Origin: Bdellovibrionales bacterium
GTDB taxonomy: Bacteria; Bdellovibrionota; Bdellovibrionia; Bdellovibrionales; UBA1609
NCBI GenBank assembly: GCA_022450595.1
Contig: JAKUPT010000032.1
Location: 1 to 32,396 of the forward strand
Direction: 5' to 3'
DNA: 32,396 bases
The translations under genes and the position numbers were made by a program. Position 1 is the first letter of the stretch, and each line of letters begins with the position of its first letter. The notes below the pieces were generated by a model that was not told where the DNA came from, searched no databases, and saw only the letters and a program-made list of their open reading frames with translations. Below are positions 15,226 to 21,786 of the stretch, piece by piece.

Positions 15226-15540
15226 TTACATAGTAGATAGATGAGTATCTACCAGCTTGTCGGCAATGTCATTTGCATCGACGCTGTATTTTCCCTCATC
15301 AATCAACTTTTGAAAATGAGCCACTTTGTCTTCATCAACTTCATTTAAGCCTTTAGAAGCTAGTTCTTTGGCTTTGCCCATACGTTGCGCTTCTTCTGAA
15401 AGATTTACTTTTGCAGAAGTGGGATCGCCAACAGTGTTTTGATTCTGACTGTCTTTTGTATTTTGACTATTTGTCAGCTTATCTGTTTTGGCGTTATCAA
15501 TGTTATTCAGTTGATTGCTTACATTGTTATTGATCTTCAT
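15226..15540 (-). CDS. flgM: Anti-sigma-28 factor FlgM
   Basis: A 104-residue protein. The Asn/Gln-rich N-terminal half is disordered, as in other FlgM proteins. The C-terminal half has VNLSEEAQRMGKAKEL and DEDKVAHFQKLIDEGKYSVD followed by ANDIADKLVD, the sigma-28 binding helices. It holds FliA inactive until export through the completed hook-basal body. The sigma-28 promoters seen in front of flagellin 1 and the 9588 gene would be its targets. GGAGG precedes the ATG by 4 bases. Confidence 0.93.
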   Translation of the reverse strand: MKINNNVSNQLNNIDNAKTDKLTNSQNTKDSQNQNTVGDPTSAKVNLSEEAQRMGKAKELASKGLNEVDEDKVAHFQKLIDEGKYSVDANDIADKLVDTHLSTM

Positions 15541-15630
15541 AGATCCTCCATTACTGCTACTAACAGTGTATCATATTGAGTCATATTTCAGCAATAATAG
15601 CGGCTGACAGCGCTTTTTTCATATAAAAGA
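15541..15630 (-). promoter_or_regulatory. flgJ-flgM spacer with possible internal promoter
   Basis: TTGCTG-N18-TACACT is a sigma-70-like candidate. GCCGCTAT (15597-15604) with TATG 15 bases upstream is a weak sigma-28 candidate. Either could give extra flgM-flgN-flgK-flgL expression independent of the operon promoter. Both are weak. Confidence 0.3.
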
Positions 15631-16257
15631 CTAGCTTTTCACTACCCAAGTCAAGCCTCTTGTACCTGGGCTCATCTCTCCCAACTTAAGTCCAGCATCT
15701 AATTGTTGATGATTTTGCTTGGAATGAAGATTTCCATAGAAACTAAGAGTCGATTTTAAACCATTGTCGTGCTTTAAATGGATTATATTTCGTCCTTCAA
15801 TGTTCATTTCACCAATTTTTTGACCACTCCAGGGCATCACCACAGATTCCCCGCCTTTAAATTCTTGTTGAAATTGAATGGCAGCGCCCTTTTGTTTTTT
15901 CAAAGGATGAACTTGGCCTTTGGTGTTTTTATCAACATCTATGGGACCACGGGGGGCATTAATGTTTTGATTGGGAAATATCTTTTCATGCATCTGCTTA
16001 TAAATTAAATCAGCAAGACCAATTCCCCCTTGCTGATTCCAAGTATCTACATACTCTTCATCCATTTTGCTTTTATAGATTTTTTCGGCATAACTCTCTG
16101 GAACCAAATCGCTTTTAGGAACGGTTTTACGCATTTGTTTCACCATCTCATTTAAAAAGTGACGCTCATACATTTTAGAAGCTTGCTTTAGTTTTTCTTC
16201 CTGCTGTTGTTGAGTGGTTTGTTTTTGTGTTGGAATATATTTAGGACCGATGTTCAA
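15631..16257 (-). CDS. flgJ: FlgJ-like rod protein with a degenerate M23-like C-terminus
   Basis: A 208-residue protein. Residues 20-95 (ASKMYERHFLNEMVKQMRKT, YKSKMDEEYVDTWNQQGGIGLADLIYKQM) are the FlgJ rod-capping domain. Residues 130-208 look like a LytM/M23 peptidase fold (VVMPWSGQKIGEM, IIHLKHDNGLKSTLSFYGNL, LDAGLKLGEMSPG). However, the HxH metal ligand position reads GLTWVV, so it should be inactive. Enteric FlgJ instead has a GH73 muramidase. The start is TTG at 16257 with AGGAG 7 bases upstream; no ATG fits. It follows the ncRNA terminator within 20 bases. Confidence 0.85.
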   Translation of the reverse strand: MNIGPKYIPTQKQTTQQQQEEKLKQASKMYERHFLNEMVKQMRKTVPKSDLVPESYAEKIYKSKMDEEYVDTWNQQGGIGLADLIYKQMHEKIFPNQNINAPRGPIDVDKNTKGQVHPLKKQKGAAIQFQQEFKGGESVVMPWSGQKIGEMNIEGRNIIHLKHDNGLKSTLSFYGNLHSKQNHQQLDAGLKLGEMSPGTRGLTWVVKS

Positions 16258-16277
16258 ATCATCACTCCTTTTAAATT

Positions 16278-16478
16278 AAAAAAAAAGGAATGATGAGCTG
16301 AGATTATGTGTGCATCCTGCACTTCACCTAACATTGTTGGTACGTGGTCAATCCTTGACACATACTGAATGTTTTCACCCGTTTCCTGCGAGAAACTGGT
16401 ATCTGGTAACCTTCCTTGGTTTTCGCTCCCTAGCTCACCATCCCTAGAGGAGAAGCACGTCCATGTGCAAGGCTCCTC
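16278..16478 (-). ncRNA. Structured RNA with multiple GGA loops, candidate CsrA-sequestering sRNA
   Basis: In the flgI-flgJ gap the minus strand folds strongly. GGGAUGGUGAGCU (16432-16444) pairs over 13 bases with AGCUCAUCAUUCC (16287-16299), followed by nine U, giving a built-in terminator. Inside are hairpins AACC-AAGGAA-GGUU (16408-16421), a bulged stem with UCA-AGGAU-UGA at its tip (16340-16365) and GUGC-AGGAU-GCAC (16310-16322). Upstream is GAGGAG...CUCCUC with GCAC-AUGGAC-GUGC (16447-16478). About eight GGA motifs occur in 200 bases, at least four in hairpin loops. This is the CsrB/RsmZ plan. A 90-residue frame here (16254-16526) has no family resemblance and is probably spurious. TACTAT at about 16487-16492 is a possible -10; no clear -35 was found. 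Confidence 0.7.
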
Positions 16479-16522
16479 ATAATTAATAGTATTAAATAAA
16501 TTAAAAACACTTAAATGCTTTT

Positions 16523-17515
16523 TCATAAAACTTCAATATCCCCCTGCAAAGCTCCAGCTGCTTTGATATTTTGAAGGATTGTAATCAGGTCTTTTGGAGA
16601 GACTCCTAGCTCATTCATGGCTTTTACAAGTTCTCCCACACTAACCTCAGACTTTAAGTCCATAATTCTTTTGTCTTGCTTTTTTTCTCCATTTCCAACT
16701 TTTAAAGATAGATCTCCATGAGTGATGGCAATCGGAGACACACGAACCCCTTGCCCTATAACCACAGTGCCTGTTTTTTCATTCACAACCACTTTGGCTT
16801 TAGTGTCTGTATCCACATCAATAGACTCAATTAATGCTAACAGCTCTACCCCCTTACCTTCAAAGGCTGGAGGTGAAACCAAATCAATCGTCGAGGCATC
16901 TTTTGCGGTGGCATACTTACCGGCCAAGTCAATGTTGATCACTTTGGCCACACGAGCGGCTGTGGTGAAGTCTGGGTTGTTTAATGTTAATCTAAATAAT
17001 TTTTTTGATGAAAACTCCCCACCAATGTCTCTCTCAATGATCGCGCCATTAGGAATTCTAGCCACGGTTTCATGAACCCCACTTTGACTGTGCCCTACAA
17101 TGGCTGAGCCTTGTGCTACAGCGTAGATTTGTTGATCCGCGGCTCTTAGTGGAGTTTGTACTAATGTCCCTCCACGAAGGCTTGAGGCATCTCCAATTGA
17201 ATTGATCGTGACATCGATTTTATTACCCGCTCTTGCAAATGGAGGTAGCGATGCAGTTAAAAGCACTGCGGCCACATTTTTACTTGCAGCTTCTCCGTTA
17301 ACCTTCATACCTAATTTATCCAACATTCTTGTGATACTTTTATTGGTGTACTCTGACTTACTGTCCCCAGTTCCACTTAGGCCCACAACAATTCCATATC
17401 CCACAAGTTGGTTGGCCCTCACTCCACGAATGCTGGCGATGTCTTTAAGTCTCGCCGCTTCCAGCTGGATCAAAGAAAACAAAGTAATAATAAAAAATAC
17501 TAACTTTAACTTCAT
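16523..17515 (-). CDS. flgI: Flagellar P-ring protein FlgI
   Basis: A 330-residue periplasmic ring protein. Signal peptide MKLKLVFFIITLFSLIQLEA is followed by ARLKDIASIRGVRANQLVGY, GIVVGLSGTGDS, VAAVLLTASLPPFARAGNKI, GDASSLRGGTLVQTPLRA and VVNEKTGTVVIGQGVRVSPI, all hallmarks. It is about 30 residues shorter than enteric FlgI but complete. It forms the peptidoglycan-level bushing of the rod with help from FlgA. It overlaps flgH at its start by a few bases and ends at the ncRNA promoter region. Confidence 0.97.
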   Translation of the reverse strand: MKLKLVFFIITLFSLIQLEAARLKDIASIRGVRANQLVGYGIVVGLSGTGDSKSEYTNKSITRMLDKLGMKVNGEAASKNVAAVLLTASLPPFARAGNKIDVTINSIGDASSLRGGTLVQTPLRAADQQIYAVAQGSAIVGHSQSGVHETVARIPNGAIIERDIGGEFSSKKLFRLTLNNPDFTTAARVAKVINIDLAGKYATAKDASTIDLVSPPAFEGKGVELLALIESIDVDTDTKAKVVVNEKTGTVVIGQGVRVSPIAITHGDLSLKVGNGEKKQDKRIMDLKSEVSVGELVKAMNELGVSPKDLITILQNIKAAGALQGDIEVL

Positions 17516-18261
17516 TCCACCACACTCTTTCTGTTGCTCACGATATCGTATTTAGGATCTAACAATTTGGTTGAGCTCACACCTTCATCATTGAAATCTT
17601 CGGCTTTAATTATTCCTGTCACAATGACTTTGTATTCACGTTTACCGATCATAAACGGCTGACTGCCTTTGACTCGGTAGTTACCGTCCACTGTTCTTTC
17701 CACAATTCTGGTTGGAACTGTTTTTACTTCAAAATCATCTTGTTTTTGTTGAGCTGCGGCTGGGGCTCTGTTGTTTTGCTGAGCTTGTTGTTGATTGCCA
17801 GCCTCTTGCCCTTGTTGCTGATTGTTGCCGGCTTGGTTATTGTTTACAGGCTTTGGATTACGTCTTTGTTCAAAACGGTCCAGTAATGTTTTAATCACGT
17901 CCACCTTTGTGGTCACCTGAGTTCTAGCCTCGCCGTCTAATTGAATCATTAAAGAATCGCCAATCATTCGCACAATGTTTTGTGAGAACAAGTAAGCCCC
18001 TTGACCTTCCATCACCCACAGTGACCCAGAGTTAGAATTTAAATTCGCGTCCTTTTCTAAAGTTGAGCGAGTGGTTCTTTTGTATTGCCTTTTAGGGGCC
18101 ATCATTAAATTGGGATTTTCTGAATAAGTAGTATAGGTCTTTTTTTGTTTTTCATTGGGGTCTTCACCGTTAATAAAAGCCTTAAGCTTTTGACCAAAGC
18201 TCATACATCCCACTTGAGAAATTAATAAAACAAATAATAGGAGAGGCTTAATTAAACTCAT
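17512..18261 (-). CDS. flgH: Flagellar L-ring lipoprotein FlgH
   Basis: A 249-residue outer-membrane lipoprotein. The signal MSLIKPLLLFVLLISQVGC ends in lipobox QVGC with Cys19. The N-terminal region has NSGSLWVMEGQGAYLFSQNI. The C-terminus has TRIVERTVDGNYRVKGSQPF followed by IGKREYKVIVTGIIKAEDF, as in FlgH. A Gln/Asn-rich low-complexity insert of about 40 residues (NNNQAGNNQQQGQEAGNQQQ and onward to AAAQQKQ) sits at residues 140-175. It is where enteric FlgH has a simpler loop. It overlaps flgI and flgA by 4 bases each, implying coupled translation. Confidence 0.93.
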   Translation of the reverse strand: MSLIKPLLLFVLLISQVGCMSFGQKLKAFINGEDPNEKQKKTYTTYSENPNLMMAPKRQYKRTTRSTLEKDANLNSNSGSLWVMEGQGAYLFSQNIVRMIGDSLMIQLDGEARTQVTTKVDVIKTLLDRFEQRRNPKPVNNNQAGNNQQQGQEAGNQQQAQQNNRAPAAAQQKQDDFEVKTVPTRIVERTVDGNYRVKGSQPFMIGKREYKVIVTGIIKAEDFNDEGVSSTKLLDPKYDIVSNRKSVVE

Positions 18262-19187
18262 TGCAGCTCCACCTCTCTGTCACCAACAACTTTTGCAGAA
18301 AATAACTTTCTGTTGCTTTGGCTTCTGACTCGAATCACATCTCCAACAACTCCGTCTTGCTCCGCAATTCCTGCTGTGGATAACTGCCAAGCGCCTCCAG
18401 TTTTTTTCATGGTGATCACATCACCACGTTTAACACTTTTCATAATGTCGACATCTGTTAACCAAACAATTTGATTCTCTGACAAATACCTTCTAGTTTT
18501 ACTGCCGATCAAAGTTTTTATATCTGCAATAGGGTTATAATGATAAGTGATGTTTTTTAACTGTAAGGTTAAATCCGACTCTTTTAAACGCTCACCAATA
18601 GCCACAGACCTTGTGAGCACAGGGGTTTTTTTGTAAATTTCAATTTTTCCTTTAGTCCATCTGATTTTTTCGCTGCCATCATCTAATGTGATTTTTAAAG
18701 CCTGTGTGAAGTAGCCCCTTGGGAGTTTTCGGTAGGAGTCTACAGCCCATGATTTAACTTTTATTTGAGGCACATCTATACTTAAAAACTTAAACTCACA
18801 ATCTTTACAGTCTTGCTTCCATACTTCAACCAGTCTTTGTTTGATGTTTTTTTCATTGAACACATCATTTTCATGAATCAATTTTACAGTTTTTGGAATA
18901 ATAATTTTTAAGTCTTTTTGTCGATTCACTTTTCTCAATATTTTAGAAATCATGGCTGAAGAAAACTCAAGGTTTTCACCAGGCTTTACCTTTGCAGCTA
19001 AAATTGTAGTAGCTAGAGTTTTTTTAGTTTTATTATCAAATTTTTCAAGTTCTTGTTTTGCAAACAGGTCTTTTAAATAAATGATTTTTGAAGTTTTTAA
19101 GACAACAACATCACTTTTTACTGAAACCGAAGAATCAGCAAAAACCAGATTTGTGAGTAGTAATATTGTTAATCCTATTAACTTCAT
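18258..19187 (-). CDS. flgA: Flagellar basal body P-ring formation protein FlgA
   Basis: A 309-residue periplasmic chaperone for FlgI. Signal peptide MKLIGLTILLLTNLVFA is followed by a longer N-terminal domain than usual. The C-terminal SAF-like part has PVLTRSVAIGERLKESDLTL, GSKTRRYLSENQIVWLTDV and SVKRGDVITMKKTGGAWQLS, ending GDVIRVRSQSNRKLFSAKV. It lies three bases after flgG and overlaps flgH. Enteric FlgA is about 219 aa, so the extra N-terminal region is notable. Confidence 0.9.
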   Translation of the reverse strand: MKLIGLTILLLTNLVFADSSVSVKSDVVVLKTSKIIYLKDLFAKQELEKFDNKTKKTLATTILAAKVKPGENLEFSSAMISKILRKVNRQKDLKIIIPKTVKLIHENDVFNEKNIKQRLVEVWKQDCKDCEFKFLSIDVPQIKVKSWAVDSYRKLPRGYFTQALKITLDDGSEKIRWTKGKIEIYKKTPVLTRSVAIGERLKESDLTLQLKNITYHYNPIADIKTLIGSKTRRYLSENQIVWLTDVDIMKSVKRGDVITMKKTGGAWQLSTAGIAEQDGVVGDVIRVRSQSNRKLFSAKVVGDREVELQ

Positions 19188-19190
19188 TTT

Positions 19191-19976
19191 TTACCTCAAG
19201 TTATTCATCTGCTGCAGCATTTGATCTGACGCCTGAATCACTTTTGAGTTTGTCTCATAAGCTCTTTGCGCTGTAATCATATTCACCATTTCATCCACAA
19301 TATTCACATTACTTGTTTCAAGTTGACCTTGAGCAATCTGACCCAATCCGTTGTCACCGGGAACACCTTGCTGAGGCAAACCACTAGCCGGCGAAGGTAC
19401 AAACATGTTTTTACCAATATTTTTTAAGCCTGCGGGATTTACAAAATTCACCAACTGCACTTGTCCGACCACTTGGGGGTTGGTATTGGTTCCTGAAATA
19501 ATACTCACCTGTCCATCAGGCGCTATTTCAACACCAGCGGCATCTGGTGGAATAACAATTTCTGGTTGTAGAGCATGACCATTTTTATCCACAAGTCTTC
19601 CATCAGGGGCCTTTTTAAAGCTTCCGTCTCTGGTATATGCAATTTGACCACTAGGAAGTTGCACCGGTAAAAAACCTGAGCCTTGAATTTCCATATCAAA
19701 AGGGTTTTTAGTGACTTTACTTGATCCCTGATCAAAGTCTTTTTGAACAGCAGCGGTTTTAACCCCAAGACCTACTTGCACTCCATTTGGAGCAACTGAG
19801 TTCTCTCCAGTCCGCGCGCCAGGCTCTTTTTCTGTGTTATAAATTAGATCTTCAAATTCTGCTCGGGCTTTTTTAAAACCCGTAGTTGAAGAGTTGGCAA
19901 TGTTGTTGGATATAACATCCATATTGGTCTGCTGTGCTTTCATACCAGTGGCGGCTGTATTTAGAGATTTTAACAT
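19191..19976 (-). CDS. flgG: Flagellar distal rod protein FlgG
   Basis: A 261-residue rod protein. LKSLNTAATGMKAQQTNMDV and ISNNIANSSTTGFKKARAEF form the N-terminal rod signature. LGVKTAAVQKDFDQGSSKVT, FDMEIQGSGFLPVQLPSGQ and ITAQRAYETNSKVIQASDQM complete the family. I choose the ATG at 19976 over an upstream GTG at 19982 because AAGGA lies 9 bases before the ATG but only 3 before the GTG. It forms the distal rod that passes the P and L rings encoded downstream. Confidence 0.96.
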   Translation of the reverse strand: MLKSLNTAATGMKAQQTNMDVISNNIANSSTTGFKKARAEFEDLIYNTEKEPGARTGENSVAPNGVQVGLGVKTAAVQKDFDQGSSKVTKNPFDMEIQGSGFLPVQLPSGQIAYTRDGSFKKAPDGRLVDKNGHALQPEIVIPPDAAGVEIAPDGQVSIISGTNTNPQVVGQVQLVNFVNPAGLKNIGKNMFVPSPASGLPQQGVPGDNGLGQIAQGQLETSNVNIVDEMVNMITAQRAYETNSKVIQASDQMLQQMNNLR

Positions 19977-19989
19977 AAGCACCTATCCT

Positions 19990-20802
19990 TTATCTGACTC
20001 GCCCAACTTCGTTGACAAGCTTATTATCCATTTCATCAAAAGCCCGTATGGCTTTTTGTGTGCTTTCAAAAGCACGTGTGGTTTTAATCATTTCAGTCAT
20101 TTCTTCCACAACATTCACATTACTGGTCTCCACATAACCTTGGTGAACACGAGCACTTGTTGCTAACTGTAGTTGTGGGTCTTGATTGTCTTTAAATCCA
20201 TATAAAAGTTGCCCTTGCTTTTGCAAAGCTTCTTGGTTTTGCGGGTCCACTATAGACATTTTTCCCACTAAACCACCATCTTGATAAATTTCACCATTAA
20301 ATGCCACAGTGACATTTCCACTGTTAGCCAACTGCATACGACGCTGTTCAGGGTCCACACCAATGCCTTCTGCCAACACCGGGTGTCCGTTATTAGTTAC
20401 AAGATAACCTTCTGGTGAAATTTTAAAATTGCCCGCTCGTTGAAGTTTGACGCCGTTAGGAGTTTGCACTTCAAAAAAGCCACGACCTTCTAAAGCAAAA
20501 TCAAAAGCATTGCCTGTTTGCTTAAGTCCACCTTGACTGAAGTCTGTGTAGGTTCCATTAGTATCTACAAAGGATTTGTCTCCACCTTGCATATCATAAA
20601 AGCTTTCGATAGAGGCTGTGACTCGGGGTACTTGTAGAGTGTCTGGGTACTTTTCATTGGCTGTGAGGTATTCATTAAAGGTTTGTTTGTCTTTTTTGAA
20701 TGCAGCGGTATCTACGTTTGCAAGGTTGTTTGCAATCGTATCCAGTTTGTGTGTTTGAGCCATGGCTCCACTTAACGCTGTGTAAATTCCTTTACTACTC
20801 AT
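19990..20802 (-). CDS. flgF: Flagellar proximal rod protein FlgF
   Basis: A 270-residue rod protein. SKGIYTALSGAMAQTHKLDT and IANNLANVDTAAFKKDKQTF start it. FDFALEGRGFFEVQTPNG, RAGNFKISPEGYLVTNNGHP and YVETSNVNVVEEMTEMIKTT follow, then ending RAFDEMDNKLVNEVGRVR. It is more divergent than the FlgG protein behind it and first in the operon, which is the usual place of FlgF. It sits 18 bases downstream of the expected sigma-54 start. Confidence 0.92.
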   Translation of the reverse strand: MSSKGIYTALSGAMAQTHKLDTIANNLANVDTAAFKKDKQTFNEYLTANEKYPDTLQVPRVTASIESFYDMQGGDKSFVDTNGTYTDFSQGGLKQTGNAFDFALEGRGFFEVQTPNGVKLQRAGNFKISPEGYLVTNNGHPVLAEGIGVDPEQRRMQLANSGNVTVAFNGEIYQDGGLVGKMSIVDPQNQEALQKQGQLLYGFKDNQDPQLQLATSARVHQGYVETSNVNVVEEMTEMIKTTRAFESTQKAIRAFDEMDNKLVNEVGRVR

Positions 20803-20829
20803 ATAAACTCTTTCCCCACCCTCTAAAGC

Positions 20830-20845
20830 AGCAACAGCTGTGCCA
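20830..20845 (-). promoter_or_regulatory. Sigma-54 promoter of the flgF operon
   Basis: The minus strand reads TGGCACAGCTGTTGCT, a near-perfect match to TGGCACG-N4-TTGCW with invariant GG and GC at the correct spacing. Transcription would start near 20819, just before flgF. It implies control by an NtrC/FlrC-type activator with binding sites further upstream. Confidence 0.8.
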
Positions 20846-21083
20846 TACAGACCTTCAAAGAGTTCTCTGGATCAAAGCCGTAAGTATTTCTAGACTCAAG
20901 ACCTCGGGTTTTAAAACCGATAAGCATATTTGGGCGTCAAGCCTTTGACTGCCTGATAAAATTTTGTCGTAAACAACAACTTACAATTCAGGACCTCTGT
21001 TGAGTGTGGGCACATTCAAGACAGAGGGGTTACAGTTTCTTTAAGACACATGGGTTGCATTTTTAGAATATGGAGGCTTCGAG

Positions 21084-21219
21084 TTCTTCATTTTACTTTT
21101 AAGGATTTGACTCTTAACCTCTCAGGATGCGGCCTCCATGCCTCGCTGCTCGCGGTCCGTCCTGGACCGCAGAGGTCCTTCGAGGCTAAGAGTCAAATCC
21201 TTAAAAGCAAAATGAAGAA
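21084..21219 (-). repeat. Hairpin element B1 (family B core)
   Basis: The arms 21084-21116 and 21187-21219 are reverse complements over 33 bases with one mismatch. The centre is strongly GC-rich. On the minus strand it contains CCTCTGCGGTCCAGGACGG and GAGCAGCGAGGCATGGAGG, shared with B2. Its apex is GGTCC-AGGAC-GGACC. The arms do not resemble those of B2 beyond the outermost TTCTTC. Confidence 0.9.
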
Positions 21220-21561
21220 GATCTTACTGGGTAATGAGCTTTAAAGTTTTTAAGTGGGAGTGAATAAAAATTCTGGGTGAAAAGTATGACTGTGTAAGAT
21301 GAGAATATTTATAAACAGGTTTAGTCATAAATGAATATACGATTACAACTCCAGTTTTAGTTAAGGATATTTTATAGATATAAATATAAGTAAATAAACG
21401 TGTATTAGCATTGGTAGAGTACTGTAGCTGTGGTCATGGAAATGAAAGCATTGGCTTTAATTTTATTCTTTTAAAAAATTTCTTTTATATCTCTGACACA
21501 AAACTCTATCTCATTTTTTTATTATTAATCGAAGCAGAAAAATATCAGTCTCAGTAAGATT

Positions 21562-21692
21562 TTCTTCGAAGTGTAGTTCAAAGTTTATACAAGTCTCGAT
21601 GGGCCTCTGCGGTCCAGGATGGACCGTGAGCAGCGAGGCATGGAGCCGTGCGCGGAGAGACTTGTATAAACTTTGAACTACAATTCGAAGAA
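21562..21692 (+). repeat. Hairpin element B2 (family B core)
   Basis: The arms 21562-21597 and 21657-21692 are reverse complements over 36 bases with one mismatch. The centre on the plus strand contains CCTCTGCGGTCCAGGATGG and GAGCAGCGAGGCATGGAG, nearly identical to B1 in the opposite orientation. Its apex is GGTCC-AGGAT-GGACC. It ends about 95 bases before the transglycosylase gene. Confidence 0.9.
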
Positions 21693-21786
21693 CTCGAAGC
21701 AAACAATTCTTCTATTTTTGCCAGATCCTTTGAGAATTATGAACTTCATTTGACAATTGTGAGCAAAATCGTGGTAAAGTTTTTTT

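Larger units (their letters stand above)
20846..21786. other. Gene-free region between the flgF promoter and the transglycosylase
   Basis: About 940 bases. It holds hairpins B1 and B2, AT-rich sequence between and around them, and presumably the upstream activator sites of the sigma-54 promoter and the start signals of the gene at 21787. Open frames here are palindrome translations with no family resemblance. Confidence 0.7.

Noticed and set aside
16278-16478. c-di-GMP-I (GEMM) riboswitch
   Set aside because: GGUUACC is present but the surrounding conserved GEMM blocks and the GAAA tetraloop/receptor layout are not recognisable, whereas repeated GGA loops are.
16254-16526. 90-residue open frame between flgI and flgJ, overlapping flgI as ATGA
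   Set aside because: The frame has no signal, domain or biased composition of a protein. The same DNA folds as a strong terminated RNA. The ATGA overlap is likely coincidental, though protein-level conservation would change this view.
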